A DNA stretch of 64,000 bases from Bacteroidia bacterium (GTDB taxonomy: Bacteria; Bacteroidota; Bacteroidia; J057), in the NCBI GenBank assembly GCA_041391665.1, contig JAWKNO010000003.1, forward strand, positions 1,054,001-1,118,000. Direction: 5' to 3'. Every line of letters begins with the position of its first letter. The stretch's first letter is position 1. Below the pieces are notes generated by a model. That model searched no databases and was not told the DNA's origin. It was given only the letters and a program-made list of their open reading frames with translations. This document shows, in pieces, positions 18,849 to 28,084 of the stretch. The position numbers and the translations under genes are program-made.

Positions 18849-20068
18849 TACAATACCCTGAACCGGATGGTTCCGGGTATTTCTTTCATCTCATCCAGTA
18901 CATGGTCGTCGTACTGTTTGTCGATGTCTGTAATTACATAGCCAATCTGCTCATTGGTTTTGAGATACTGACCAGCGATATTGATATCTTTATTCGCCAA
19001 AACATGGTTGATCTTAGCCAGAATTCCAGGCACATTTTTGTGAATATGGATCAACCGGTGTGCATCGCGCAAGATCGGAAGTTGAAGATTGGGGAAATTC
19101 ACACTCGTAAATGAGTTTCCGGAATTGACATAATCAATGATCCTTGCAGGCACATACTCCGCAATATTTACCTGCGCTTCTTCTGTACTTCCGCCAATAT
19201 GGGGCGTAAGAATCACATTATCCATACCCCTGAGCGGCGACATAAATTCTTCGTCATTGCTTTTAGGTTCGGAAGGGAATACGTCCACAGAAGCACCGCC
19301 GATATGTCCGCTTTTCAGGTGATTGACCAGCGATTCAATATCTACGACAAACCCGCGACTGAGATTTAGGAAAATGGCCCCAGGCTTCATGGCGCTGAAT
19401 TCCCGCTCACCGAAAAACAGTTTATTATCCTTTCTTCCATCAACATGAAGCGTGACGACATCCACTTTCGAAAGCAACTCTTCTATCGATGAGACTTTTG
19501 TGGCATTGCCTAAAGCAAGTTTTTCGACGACATCGTAGTAAAAAACATTCATTCCCATCGCCTCTGCCAAAACTGAAAGCTGGGCGCCAATATTTCCATA
19601 TCCAATGATACCGAGTTTTTTTCCGCGAATCTCAAAACTATTTTTGGCAGATTTGTTCCAAATGCCCTGGTGCATCCCATTGTTGGCGACCAGCGTACGG
19701 CGCATGAGCATAATGATTTGTCCAATGGCGAGCTCTACCACCGACCGGGTATTGCTATAGGGAGCATTAAAGACGATCACACCTTGTTCTGCACAGGCTT
19801 CCAGATCAATCTGATTGGTACCGATACAAAAAGCGCCAACGACCATCAGGCGGTTGGCATGTTCAAGCACTTTGCGGGTAATTTTGGTTTTGGAGCGAAT
19901 GCCGATGATGGATACGCCCTTTATCCTTTCGCAAAGTTCATCTTCGTTGAGTGCGCTGCTCACAAATTCCACCTGATACCCTTCGGTTTCAAAGGTGTGT
20001 ACAGCATTGGGGTGAATATTTTCAAGCACTAAGGCTTTGATTCGGTTTTTGGGATAAGAAGTTTCCAT
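18845..20068 (-). CDS. serA: D-3-phosphoglycerate dehydrogenase
   Basis: SerA oxidises 3-phosphoglycerate to 3-phosphohydroxypyruvate, the first step of serine synthesis. The product is 407 aa, the E. coli-like length. The Rossmann motif GIIGYGNIGAQ lies near 155, the active-site Arg in LNLSRGFVVD, the acid in VFPSEPKS, and the catalytic His in LTPHIGGSTEEAQ. A C-terminal ACT domain (about 335-407) suggests serine feedback inhibition. Its stop overlaps the sprA stop by 4 bp on the opposite strand, leaving no room for a separate terminator. A -7-like CAAAGGTA (reverse TACCTTTG) lies at 20092-20099. Confidence 0.95.
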   Translation of the reverse strand: METSYPKNRIKALVLENIHPNAVHTFETEGYQVEFVSSALNEDELCERIKGVSIIGIRSKTKITRKVLEHANRLMVVGAFCIGTNQIDLEACAEQGVIVFNAPYSNTRSVVELAIGQIIMLMRRTLVANNGMHQGIWNKSAKNSFEIRGKKLGIIGYGNIGAQLSVLAEAMGMNVFYYDVVEKLALGNATKVSSIEELLSKVDVVTLHVDGRKDNKLFFGEREFSAMKPGAIFLNLSRGFVVDIESLVNHLKSGHIGGASVDVFPSEPKSNDEEFMSPLRGMDNVILTPHIGGSTEEAQVNIAEYVPARIIDYVNSGNSFTSVNFPNLQLPILRDAHRLIHIHKNVPGILAKINHVLANKDINIAGQYLKTNEQIGYVITDIDKQYDDHVLDEMKEIPGTIRFRVLY

Positions 20069-20091
20069 AGGACTTACTCTTTAAGAAGGCG

Positions 20092-20099
20092 CAAAGGTA
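20092..20099 (-). promoter_or_regulatory. -7 element of the serA promoter
   Basis: Read on the minus strand this is TACCTTTG, a perfect TAnnTTTG, 24 bp upstream of the serA ATG. The nearest TTG upstream is 26 nt away, a little farther than usual. Confidence 0.5.
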
Positions 20100-20133
20100 A
20101 AGATTTCAGGGAGAATATAAATACAACTTTCAT

Positions 20134-21201
20134 CTAAGCCCTGTCGTGCCAAATTGTTTTTCGGATTTCTACTAATATCTTATTCGCCCTTTTTTTATCG
20201 GATTTTTCAGGCAGCGGGCTGGTCTCATACAGTTTGTTTACCTGCTCCAGCTTTTGATTTGCCTGTTCGATCAGCTCTTCATACGTAAATTTTCCGGCAC
20301 GGATCGCCAGCAGTTCTTCCCGGTTGGGACGACGCACGACTACTTGGCCTTCGGAAAGTATTTCTATGGCCATATCCAGCAGGCGAAAAGTGTGCATCAT
20401 ATTTTTTGCATCGTAATTTTTGCCATGTTCAAGGGTATTTTCATAGCGATGTTCATTTCGTTTTTCCACCCATTCGTGGTATTCGCGAAAGTCTTTGCAA
20501 TAGGTCGAATAACCATCCTGATTGAAATAGAGGTAAGTCAACGGTTTCAGGCCTTTGGGAATACTGCTGAGCAAAACCTCATTGGCTGTGGTTTTTTGCA
20601 TAATCCCTTTGAACTCATACGCGCCGGAATCATCGTAAAAAAGGGCATAATAGTCCTTCATATGGTCAATATTGACCAGCCCGCATTGCTCCTGCATAAG
20701 GTTATTTTCTCTCAGCCAAAGAGGGAGTGGCCGTGAGCCCTGCCCTTCGGTCACGTAACAAAAATCCAAAATGGATTTGCGCGCCTCACCCATCGGGTTG
20801 AGGATTTTTTTGTTGAGGCCGCGGGCTTTTTTGATCTGCTGCACAGCGTACCCGGCAAAAGCATTTCTGCTGGTTTTTGCCAGAAAGTCTTCTGTGCGAA
20901 TCAGGTCAAACACCGGATGTTTGTATAATATCATATTCTCCGGCATGGCGGTCATTTCCAGAAGGTTGGGATTGTTTTTGTGTAGCAAGCTGATAAATCG
21001 CCCGATTTCATAATAGACGATATCGTTGGTTTTGTTGGCGATCTGGTCGATATAGTCAAGGCTGAGATAATGGTCCTCAGGCAATACAAATACGCCTTTG
21101 ATATCGGTATCGGAAGTCGGCAAATCGAGGCCGTAAGCCTTACTGCCGCTGATACATTCAAAGATAATCCATCCAGAGGTTTTGAGTTGTTCGATCGTCA
21201 T
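20134..21201 (-). CDS. RlaP-like predicted nucleotidyltransferase (DNA polymerase beta superfamily)
   Basis: 355 aa from the ATG at 21201 (MTIEQLK). The N-terminus carries the nucleotidyltransferase signature GSKAYGLDLPTSDTDIKGVF, with the paired Asp of a polymerase-beta active site. The remainder, with ARKSILDFCYV and a helical C-terminus, matches the large family of predicted nucleotidyltransferases that includes RlaP, sometimes associated with RNA repair. The substrate is unknown and no RNA ligase gene is adjacent. It lies just after the terminator of the SPFH gene. Confidence 0.75.
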   Translation of the reverse strand: MTIEQLKTSGWIIFECISGSKAYGLDLPTSDTDIKGVFVLPEDHYLSLDYIDQIANKTNDIVYYEIGRFISLLHKNNPNLLEMTAMPENMILYKHPVFDLIRTEDFLAKTSRNAFAGYAVQQIKKARGLNKKILNPMGEARKSILDFCYVTEGQGSRPLPLWLRENNLMQEQCGLVNIDHMKDYYALFYDDSGAYEFKGIMQKTTANEVLLSSIPKGLKPLTYLYFNQDGYSTYCKDFREYHEWVEKRNEHRYENTLEHGKNYDAKNMMHTFRLLDMAIEILSEGQVVVRRPNREELLAIRAGKFTYEELIEQANQKLEQVNKLYETSPLPEKSDKKRANKILVEIRKTIWHDRA

Positions 21202-21216
21202 AGGTAAATGATTGAC

Positions 21217-21246
21217 AAAAAAAAAGGCTGCCACATGGACAGCCTC
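21217..21246 (-). terminator. Rho-independent terminator after the SPFH gene
   Basis: On the minus strand, GGCTGTCC and its partner GGCAGCC form a stem with a short loop, followed by nine T. It lies about 27 bp downstream of the SPFH stop and closes the hflX - DUF2480 - SPFH run. Confidence 0.8.
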
Positions 21247-21272
21247 TGATTATGCAAATTGATTCGTTGTTC

Positions 21273-22289
21273 CTAAAGTTTTGCAAGAAGCTCTGTCTTT
21301 TTGGCGTTAAATTCTTCTTCCGTGAGGATACCGGAGGCTTTCAGTTCTCCGAGATCTTTCAACAGTTTCATAATATCGTCTTTGGACATTTCTTTATTTC
21401 CGCCCTGCTGATTGTTTTGCTGGTTCATCTGGTTCATCTGATTCATCATCATTTGTCCCATAGCAAGGCCTGCGCCCATTTCCATTCCACCGCTCCCCCC
21501 ATTGGGGTTTTCAGCAGACTTCTGCATGGCGTTGGCAGCCTGAAACTGCATAAACCGCTGCATGTCGCCCACCATATTCATCTGGGTATTTTTGCGGAGG
21601 TATTCGGTCAGTTCGTCGGGAAGTGTAATGCTCTGGATGGAGAAATCGGTAAGCTCCATACCAAATCCGGCAAAATATTCGGAGATACGTGGGATCAGCG
21701 CCTGTACAAACTCAGTCTTATTGGCCTGCATTTGTACAAAAGAGAAATTGTTTTCGGCCATTTCGGCGACAATTTCGGTGAAGCGATCCACGAGTTTGCC
21801 TCTGAGCATACCGTGAACATCTTCGAGGGTAATGATGGGGTTGGTACCACCGATTTCCTTAAAGAAAGCTTCAAAGTCGTTGATGCGGAAGTTGTAAGAG
21901 CCAAACGCACGGAATTCTACCTGCCCGAATTTGCTGTCGGGAATCGTAACCGGCGTAGGTGTACCCCATTTATTGTCTACAAACTGGCGGGTGTTGAAAA
22001 AATACACATCCACCTTAAATGGAGATTCAAAGCCATATTTCCACGACTTAATGGTCGTGAGAATGGGCATGTTACGCGTAGTAAGTTCATGACGGCCGGG
22101 TTCAAATACGTCGGCCATTTTCCCTTCATTGATGAGGATAGCGGACTGAGATTCACGCACCGTAAGTTGCGCACCCATTTTCACCTCTTTGTCCTGATCG
22201 GGAAACTTCCACATCAGCACGTCGCGGTTGTAGTCCACCCACTCAATGACATCTATAAACTGTCCTTTAATGAAATCGAAAAGTCCCAT
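21273..22289 (-). CDS. SPFH-domain protein with C-terminal SHOCT domain
   Basis: 338 aa. An SPFH/stomatin-like core (about 25-255) contains QSAILINEGKMADVFEPGRHEL and FRAFGSYNFRI. A Gly/Asn/Met/Gln-rich linker follows (about 265-300, many MNQ repeats). The end, GELKASGILTEEEFNAKKTELL, is a SHOCT oligomerisation motif. There is no signal peptide or membrane helix. Such YdjI-like proteins assemble on membranes in stress responses. The role here is not established. It is the last gene of the run from hflX, with its own terminator. Confidence 0.85.
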   Translation of the reverse strand: MGLFDFIKGQFIDVIEWVDYNRDVLMWKFPDQDKEVKMGAQLTVRESQSAILINEGKMADVFEPGRHELTTRNMPILTTIKSWKYGFESPFKVDVYFFNTRQFVDNKWGTPTPVTIPDSKFGQVEFRAFGSYNFRINDFEAFFKEIGGTNPIITLEDVHGMLRGKLVDRFTEIVAEMAENNFSFVQMQANKTEFVQALIPRISEYFAGFGMELTDFSIQSITLPDELTEYLRKNTQMNMVGDMQRFMQFQAANAMQKSAENPNGGSGGMEMGAGLAMGQMMMNQMNQMNQQNNQQGGNKEMSKDDIMKLLKDLGELKASGILTEEEFNAKKTELLAKL

Positions 22290-22380
22290 GGTAGCGATTT
22301 TTAATAGTTTTTATAAAAGAAAACAACTTATCTGAAAAAATAAAATAATTTGTCTTTTTGACTCGATCTAATGTTTCAGG

Positions 22381-22902
22381 TCACTCACTGCCTTCGGCTC
22401 CTTTTTTGTACACCGGCACGGTGGAGCAGGGCTCTCCGAAGCTCAGTTTTTTGACGTAGGGCATCATCCTGCGGGTGACTTCAACATACACACTTGTGGG
22501 TATTTGTATGTTGGTGCAACCTTTCACCACTACCGGCCTGTCGGCAAATTCGGGAAATGATATATTATCCAGAACATTGCGCCAGAGCTGTGTTTCAAGG
22601 TCTTCCAACGAACCAAAGACGACGGTTTTTGCAAAAGGTTGGAGACTTACTTCCAAAAGCATCCATGCCCAGGTCTGAATAATGGCATCTGCCGAGCAGT
22701 TGATGGCGACATGTTTACCCTCATATTGTTGCCAGTCATGTGATTTGATCCATGCGCGAAAGTCTCGTTCACGAAGAATCATGCCCTGAAACAACTGGTC
22801 TTTGATATCGAGCAAAAGCCGGTCCCCCTGGGGATAATGTTCTTCCAGCTTAAAAGTAATAATCGGGCTGTTGGCAATTCTGTTTACAATCTCTCCACTC
22901 AT
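22381..22902 (-). CDS. DUF2480 family protein
   Basis: A 173-aa soluble protein with the family start EIVNRIANSP and the block GKHVAINCSADAIIQTWAWMLL in the middle. DUF2480 is restricted mainly to Bacteroidota and has no assigned function. It begins 8 bp after the hflX stop, so it is probably co-transcribed with it. Confidence 0.82.
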   Translation of the reverse strand: MSGEIVNRIANSPIITFKLEEHYPQGDRLLLDIKDQLFQGMILRERDFRAWIKSHDWQQYEGKHVAINCSADAIIQTWAWMLLEVSLQPFAKTVVFGSLEDLETQLWRNVLDNISFPEFADRPVVVKGCTNIQIPTSVYVEVTRRMMPYVKKLSFGEPCSTVPVYKKGAEGSE

Positions 22903-22910
22903 ATTGGTGC

Positions 22911-24104
22911 TTATTCAATATTGTTCAGTTCGTAGTATTGATAATTTTCCAGAAAATGATGCGTCCCTGTATGTGATTTTGCGGTATATTTTTCAACGAG
23001 CAACTGGGTTATCAACGTACGAAGGGTATCGACATTCAGGCGGGATTCTGCCGAAATCATCACTGATGGTGCATTTTCTTTCACCAGCCAGCTATTTTGC
23101 AGATGCGCTTGTGCCTCCTCTGTCAAAAGATCGATTTTATTAAAAACTGTAATAATACTGCGATCGCGGATATCAAGGCTTCTCAGCGTTTCTTTGACAT
23201 TGGCTATCTGGTCTTCAAATTTGGGATGAGAGGCATCCACCACATGAATGAGGATATCTGATTCTTTTGATTCGGCAAGGGTACTTTTAAAAGACTCGAC
23301 AAGGTGGTGGGGCAATTTGCGGATAAACCCAACGGTATCAGAAAGCAGAAAAGGAATCCCGCTGAAAGCTACTTTGCGCACGGTGGTATCCAGGGTGGCA
23401 AACAGTTTATTTTCGGCCAGCACGTCCGACTTGGAAAACAGGTTCATCAGCGTGGATTTTCCCACGTTGGTATAGCCCACCAGTGCTACACGCACAAATT
23501 CAGATCTGTTTTTCCGGCGCTCCGCATCCTGCTTGTCAATTTTTTCCAGTTGGTCTTCCAGCATGGAGATCCGGTCGCGAATGATTCGCCGGTCCGTTTC
23601 AATTTCTTTTTCACCGGCTCCCTTAAGGCCGATACCTCCTTTTTGGCGGGAAAGGTGCGTCCACATACCCGCAAGACGGGGCAGTAGATATTGATATTGC
23701 GCCAGATCGACCTGCGTTCTGGCCTGTGCGGTCTGCGCCCTTTCGGAGAAAATATGCAAAATCAACGAAGATCTGTCCAGCACCTTCACTTCCAGTGCCC
23801 GGTCGATATTCCGTATTTGGGAAGGCGACAGGTCATCGTCAAAAATCACCATATTCGCTTCGGATTCGATCAGCGCGGCTTTTATTTCATCCAGTTTTCC
23901 AGAACCCACATAGGTAGCGGGAACCGGCTTATCCAGACGCTGAATAAAACTGCGGACGGCCTTTGCACCTGCTGTTTCCGTCAGAAAAGCCAGTTCATCC
24001 AAATATTCTTTCGCCTGCTCAAAAGTCATTTCACGGGTACATACCCCTACAAGTATGGCCCTTTCCTCTACATTGTCCCGTGTAAGTTTTTGTTTTTCAA
24101 TCAT
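22911..24104 (-). CDS. hflX: Ribosome-associated GTPase HflX
   Basis: HflX is a GTPase that splits stalled ribosomes under stress. The product is 397 aa. The N-terminal HflX domain contains FDDDLSPSQIRNI, and the linker helix has the conserved GIGLKGAGEKEIETDRR. The G domain shows G1 VGYTNVGKST, G3 DTVGF and G4 FNKID. It heads a run with DUF2480 and the SPFH gene. Confidence 0.95.
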   Translation of the reverse strand: MIEKQKLTRDNVEERAILVGVCTREMTFEQAKEYLDELAFLTETAGAKAVRSFIQRLDKPVPATYVGSGKLDEIKAALIESEANMVIFDDDLSPSQIRNIDRALEVKVLDRSSLILHIFSERAQTAQARTQVDLAQYQYLLPRLAGMWTHLSRQKGGIGLKGAGEKEIETDRRIIRDRISMLEDQLEKIDKQDAERRKNRSEFVRVALVGYTNVGKSTLMNLFSKSDVLAENKLFATLDTTVRKVAFSGIPFLLSDTVGFIRKLPHHLVESFKSTLAESKESDILIHVVDASHPKFEDQIANVKETLRSLDIRDRSIITVFNKIDLLTEEAQAHLQNSWLVKENAPSVMISAESRLNVDTLRTLITQLLVEKYTAKSHTGTHHFLENYQYYELNNIE

Positions 24105-24223
24105 ATATTTACTAATCCCGAAAATAATGGGGTGAGTTTTCCATTACGGGTTTCGGTACAGCAAGTTACGCAGAATTTTGGGGAAAATCAGGCCAATCCG
24201 AGCGAATAATGAACTGAAAATAA

Positions 24224-25477
24224 TTACTGCCCACTTTTCAGGTTCCACGTGCGCAAAGCAAGCGGTGCCGGTTCCCGGGTATTTCCGGAAGGCTGATCGA
24301 GGTAAAAATATGCTGTTGCCGAAACATCGTCTGAGCGGTAAAAATTGGTCCAGCCATCGGGAAGCGAGGGATCTGTCAGCGGAATATTGCCCCCTTCTTT
24401 CATCAGGTGGATCAGGCTCCCGCCGTCATCAATGGTAACCGGAAGGAGGGCCACCCCATTATCAATCAGCTTTTGGACATTTGCCCTGGGGTTTCCGCCC
24501 ATTTGCTGAAGGGTAACTTTGCAGTCTTTATCAAAGAATACGGGATCGGGTAAATGAAATCTGTAAAATGACCATTGGCGGTTTTTATCATCGGCAATCA
24601 GACAACCGGCATAGTCATTAAAAAACTGATCCTGCCCCCAACCGGTTCCGATATAGTCTTCTGTGCCGGTTCCGACAAGCGTGGGATGCTGGTCGTCGCC
24701 ATCAAGGTATATTTTTACTTCACCTTCCCCCCACCACATATCACCATACGCGGGGTTGTCATTTACCCCTACATTTACTCCCAAAAACCGGCCTTTACCC
24801 GTTACGGAAGGCAACAGTTCGAAATCTTTTCCAACTGTGGTAGCCGTGTCCCGGTTCCACCTTGCATGAAAATACAGATATTGATCCTCCCACTTTTTGA
24901 TTTTCTGAAAATTGACATCAAAAAATATGTGTGAAAGTGGTTGGTCCGAATCATTGGTAACGACAATTTTAGCCCCGGTTTTAAAGGGCATGGGAATAAA
25001 ACAATTAAAAGACCGGCCTTCCGGATTGGCAAAAAGTGCATTTTTAAAAACCGCTGTTCGCCCCAGCCCCACACCAAAAAAATCACCGAAAGGAACCGAT
25101 ACTGCTGGATTGTCTGCATGATCCCAAAACATTTCCAAACGAAGCGAGCGCAGCATTTCGGGGGAACGATCCCTTACGGTGATCCACATCCGGTTTACGA
25201 TCCCCGGGCCATCGGTGTCGAGCAATACCACTGATTCGCCGGGTCCCAGTGGAAAAAATGCCCGGCCTTTGGCACCCATATTTTCTTTTCCGCCCCCGCC
25301 TTTTTCGGCATGCATATTTTCCGGGCTGCTCCAATGGGTTTCAAAATTGTGGGAGTATTCAAACAGTTGACCCGAATAATGATCACCACCCGCAGGTTGT
25401 TGGGGAGTACATGCCCACCACAAACCAGAAATTCCCATCAAAAGGAACAGCCCCCGATATTTTTTTAATATATTCAT
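24224..25477 (-). CDS. Glycoside hydrolase family 172 (DUF2961) lipoprotein
   Basis: 417 aa. A leader with lipobox (GLWWAC, Cys23) predicts a lipoprotein. The mature part has the DUF2961/GH172 pattern: GPGIVNRMWITV near 90, VPFGDFFGVG near 130, and GTGTEDYIGTGWGQ near 270. Characterised GH172 enzymes act on fructo- and arabinofuranosides. The substrate here is unknown and no polysaccharide-utilisation genes are nearby. It is transcribed divergently from mnmH-selD. Confidence 0.87.
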   Translation of the reverse strand: MNILKKYRGLFLLMGISGLWWACTPQQPAGGDHYSGQLFEYSHNFETHWSSPENMHAEKGGGGKENMGAKGRAFFPLGPGESVVLLDTDGPGIVNRMWITVRDRSPEMLRSLRLEMFWDHADNPAVSVPFGDFFGVGLGRTAVFKNALFANPEGRSFNCFIPMPFKTGAKIVVTNDSDQPLSHIFFDVNFQKIKKWEDQYLYFHARWNRDTATTVGKDFELLPSVTGKGRFLGVNVGVNDNPAYGDMWWGEGEVKIYLDGDDQHPTLVGTGTEDYIGTGWGQDQFFNDYAGCLIADDKNRQWSFYRFHLPDPVFFDKDCKVTLQQMGGNPRANVQKLIDNGVALLPVTIDDGGSLIHLMKEGGNIPLTDPSLPDGWTNFYRSDDVSATAYFYLDQPSGNTREPAPLALRTWNLKSGQ

Positions 25478-25551
25478 AGATAGTAGTAGTTAGTGATGAG
25501 GAAGTTAGTGAAAATCGAAAAATAGTACTAAAGGAAAAAGAAAGTACTGCT

Positions 25552-25581
25552 TTGAGGAACAAAAACAAGCGCGTACTTTTG
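25552..25581 (+). promoter_or_regulatory. Promoter of the mnmH-selD operon
   Basis: TACTTTTG (25574-25581) fits TAnnTTTG, and a TTG lies 19 nt upstream (25552-25554). It is 27 bp before the proposed GTG start of mnmH. Confidence 0.6.
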
Positions 25582-25608
25582 CGTACTGAAAGATTGGAAA
25601 AGACCTGA

Positions 25609-26670
25609 GTGTGTTCAAAATTCCCCCGACCCCTGATCCATAAACCGGACATATCATCTTTTTTGCAATTGGCTGAATCTGAATTCATACCGATTGTAGA
25701 TGTGCGTTCGCCAGGCGAATTTTTTGCCGGGCACATTCCCGGTGCAGTAAATATTCCAATATTTGACAATGAAGAACGAAAAACGGTAGGGATTTTGTAC
25801 AAGCAGAGGGGCAGGGAAGAAGCCATCTTAAAAGGATTGGAAATTGTAGGACCAAAGATGGCAGGATTTGTACATAACGCATTGGCACTCACTACTCAAA
25901 AAAAGCTCAATGTCCATTGCTGGCGGGGAGGAATGAGAAGTGAAAGTATGGCACTGTTGTGGAAAACAGTGGGTTTTGAGGTCAATGTTTTGCCGGGCGG
26001 ATATAAAGCATACCGGCAAAAAGTTCTTTCAGATTTTGAACAACCGTTGCAGTTGATTGTACTTGGCGGAAAAACCGGTTCAGGGAAAACAGAAATTCTG
26101 CAGGAACTGAAAAAAGCAGGAGAACAGATCATTGATCTTGAGTCACTGGCCTGCCATAAAGGTTCTTCATTTGGTGCAATCGGCCAGCTACCCCAGCCTA
26201 GCGTGGAGCAGTTTGAAAATAATCTGCATCAAGCATTTTTACAGCTGGATAGCCGGAGAAGGATATGGGTGGAAGATGAAAGCCATGCGATTGGCCGGGT
26301 ATATATTCCTCATCCATTCTGGACTCAAATGGTAGCGGCACCGGTAATGGTGGTAGAAGTACCGTTGCAGGAACGGGTAAAAAGGTTGATTAATGAATAT
26401 GCAGGAGCGCCAAAAGAAGAGATTTCCGACGCTTTGCTTCGTATTCAGAAAAGATTGGGGGGACAACAATTAAAGCAGGCGATGAAGTCTCTGAATGAAA
26501 ATGATTTTGCCACAGGGGCAGAAATTGCCCTTCAGTATTACGATAAAACTTATTCACACGGACTGAGTCAAAGATCTCCGTCTCAAATTCATACACTGGC
26601 CGTTGGCCAGGATAATCCGAAAATAACCGCAATTCAACTCATTGAATATTGTCAACAATTACCCAGATGA
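25609..26670 (+). CDS. mnmH: tRNA 2-selenouridine synthase
   Basis: MnmH (SelU/YbbB) replaces sulphur by selenium in the wobble 2-thiouridine of tRNAs for Lys, Glu and Gln, using selenophosphate. The product is 353 aa. An N-terminal rhodanese domain with PIVDVRSPGEF carries the active-site CWRGG (about Cys102). A P-loop domain follows with GGKTGSGKTE near 153. The GTG at 25609 is the only plausible start near the conserved N-terminus but is not certain. The stop overlaps the selD start as ATGA, so the two are translationally coupled. Confidence 0.92.
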   Translation: MCSKFPRPLIHKPDISSFLQLAESEFIPIVDVRSPGEFFAGHIPGAVNIPIFDNEERKTVGILYKQRGREEAILKGLEIVGPKMAGFVHNALALTTQKKLNVHCWRGGMRSESMALLWKTVGFEVNVLPGGYKAYRQKVLSDFEQPLQLIVLGGKTGSGKTEILQELKKAGEQIIDLESLACHKGSSFGAIGQLPQPSVEQFENNLHQAFLQLDSRRRIWVEDESHAIGRVYIPHPFWTQMVAAPVMVVEVPLQERVKRLINEYAGAPKEEISDALLRIQKRLGGQQLKQAMKSLNENDFATGAEIALQYYDKTYSHGLSQRSPSQIHTLAVGQDNPKITAIQLIEYCQQLPR

Positions 26671-27707
26671 TACAACCTGACCAAATCAGACTTACTCAAT
26701 ACAGCCATGGTGCCGGATGTGGATGTAAAATATCTCCGAAGGTATTGGAATCTATCCTCCATACGACCCAACAAATTCTTCCCAACCCCAATCTGCTGGT
26801 TGGCAATGAATCCCGGGATGATGCTGCGGTTTACGATTTGGGAGACGGTACTGCGATCATCAGCACTACTGATTTTTTTATGCCGATCGTGGACGATGGG
26901 TTTGACTTTGGCCGGATCGCCTCTGTCAATGCCATCAGCGATGTATATGCCATGGGCGGTACGCCTATGTTAGCTATCGCCATACTCGGATGGCCGGTGG
27001 ACAAGCTCCCGCCAGAAGCGGCAAGAGCTGTGCTCGAAGGTGCAAGGGCAGCCTGTGCGGAAGCCAAAATCCCGCTGGCAGGCGGCCATAGCATTGACAG
27101 CCCGGAGCCGATATTTGGCCTCGCAGTTACGGGTCGGGTAAATGTTGCCAATATTCGCAAAAATACCGGCGGGCTTCCCGGATGCAAATTATTCCTTACC
27201 AAACCCCTGGGCGTGGGGGTTCTCACTACTGCGATGAAAAAGGGCATTCTGAAGGACGAGCACAAAGATATTGCCCGGGATTCGATGATTAAACTCAACC
27301 AGGCAGGTGAAATATTTGCACGTTATGCCTACGTCAAAGCCATTACCGACGTAACGGGCTTTGGATTGCTGGGCCATCTCGCCGAAATGTGCGAAGGAAG
27401 TCGCCTCAGCGCCGTAGTGTACGCCTCCCAGGTTCCCGTCATTCCGGAAGCAAAATTATATATCGAACAAAACGCCATCCCCGGCGGCACGCACCGTAAC
27501 TGGGATAGCTATGGCCATAAGGTCAGCGAAATCTCCGACTATCAAAAAAACATCCTCTGCGACCCACAAACCAGCGGCGGACTACTGATTGCCGTGGTCG
27601 GCGAATATGAAAATGAGTTTACCCAACTGGCCCGCAGCCTGGGCATGGAACTTACCAGTTTTGGATACCTGACCAACAAACAGGATGTTTTGATTGAAGT
27701 GAAGTAG
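26667..27707 (+). CDS. selD: Selenide, water dikinase (selenophosphate synthetase)
   Basis: SelD makes selenophosphate from selenide and ATP. The product is 346 aa from the ATG at 26667, which overlaps the mnmH stop by 3 bases. The catalytic motif SHGAGCGCKISP near residue 15 has Cys at the position that is selenocysteine in some orthologues. ATP-binding blocks DDAAVYDLGDGTAIISTTDFF and AGGHSIDSPEP follow. The mnmH partner points to selenium use in tRNA. No selA, selB or tRNA-Sec is seen in the window. Confidence 0.95.
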   Translation: MIQPDQIRLTQYSHGAGCGCKISPKVLESILHTTQQILPNPNLLVGNESRDDAAVYDLGDGTAIISTTDFFMPIVDDGFDFGRIASVNAISDVYAMGGTPMLAIAILGWPVDKLPPEAARAVLEGARAACAEAKIPLAGGHSIDSPEPIFGLAVTGRVNVANIRKNTGGLPGCKLFLTKPLGVGVLTTAMKKGILKDEHKDIARDSMIKLNQAGEIFARYAYVKAITDVTGFGLLGHLAEMCEGSRLSAVVYASQVPVIPEAKLYIEQNAIPGGTHRNWDSYGHKVSEISDYQKNILCDPQTSGGLLIAVVGEYENEFTQLARSLGMELTSFGYLTNKQDVLIEVK

Positions 27708-27833
27708 TTTTTCTGAATGAAAAAGTATTTTCAAATTTCTGTTTGGGCACGTTTCCAAATTTAGGGCTGCTTACTCAAACAAGATAATTTGCTAAAAGCG
27801 CAACTCAAGGCGCTGGGCATGCAGCAGGTGGGC

Positions 27834-28070
27834 TTAGTTCCGGTACTTGTGATTGATTACGAGGGCATAGCTGTCGTCGTCAAGGGAAAGATAACCTTGT
27901 TCGAACACAAAATAATATACATCGCCGCGCGAGGTGCGGTGCTGGTGTGTGAAGTAGTGGAAATTGAAACCCCGATCGCGAAGAACTTCACCACTTACAC
28001 GCGTTTTATCTCTGGGGTTGAGTGTGCTGAGAATTTGGTGGTTTTTTCGCAATACACGATTTATGCGGCG
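27834..28070 (-). CDS. Possible small conserved protein next to the recombinase remnant
   Basis: The minus-strand frame encodes about 70-85 residues with a protein-like composition (DKTRVSGEVLRDRGFNFHYF, then GDVYYFVFEQGYLSLDDDSYALV). The best start in this frame is a TTG at 28052, but the frame stays open upstream into the antisense of the recombinase pseudogene. It may therefore be truncated at its 5' end. The opposite-strand ORF here looks like its shadow. Function is unknown and the reading is only moderately supported. Confidence 0.4.
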   Translation of the reverse strand, partial: RRINRVLRKNHQILSTLNPRDKTRVSGEVLRDRGFNFHYFTHQHRTSRGDVYYFVFEQGYLSLDDDSYALVINHKYRN

Positions 28071-28084
28071 AAATAATTCGCTGG

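Noticed and set aside
21252..22304. 350-codon plus-strand ORF
   Set aside because: It is the exact antisense shadow of the SPFH/SHOCT gene, rich in His and Phe as expected from reversed codons.
27789..28076. 95-codon plus-strand ORF after selD
   Set aside because: The opposite strand gives a more protein-like reading, and this one lacks a plausible initiation region.
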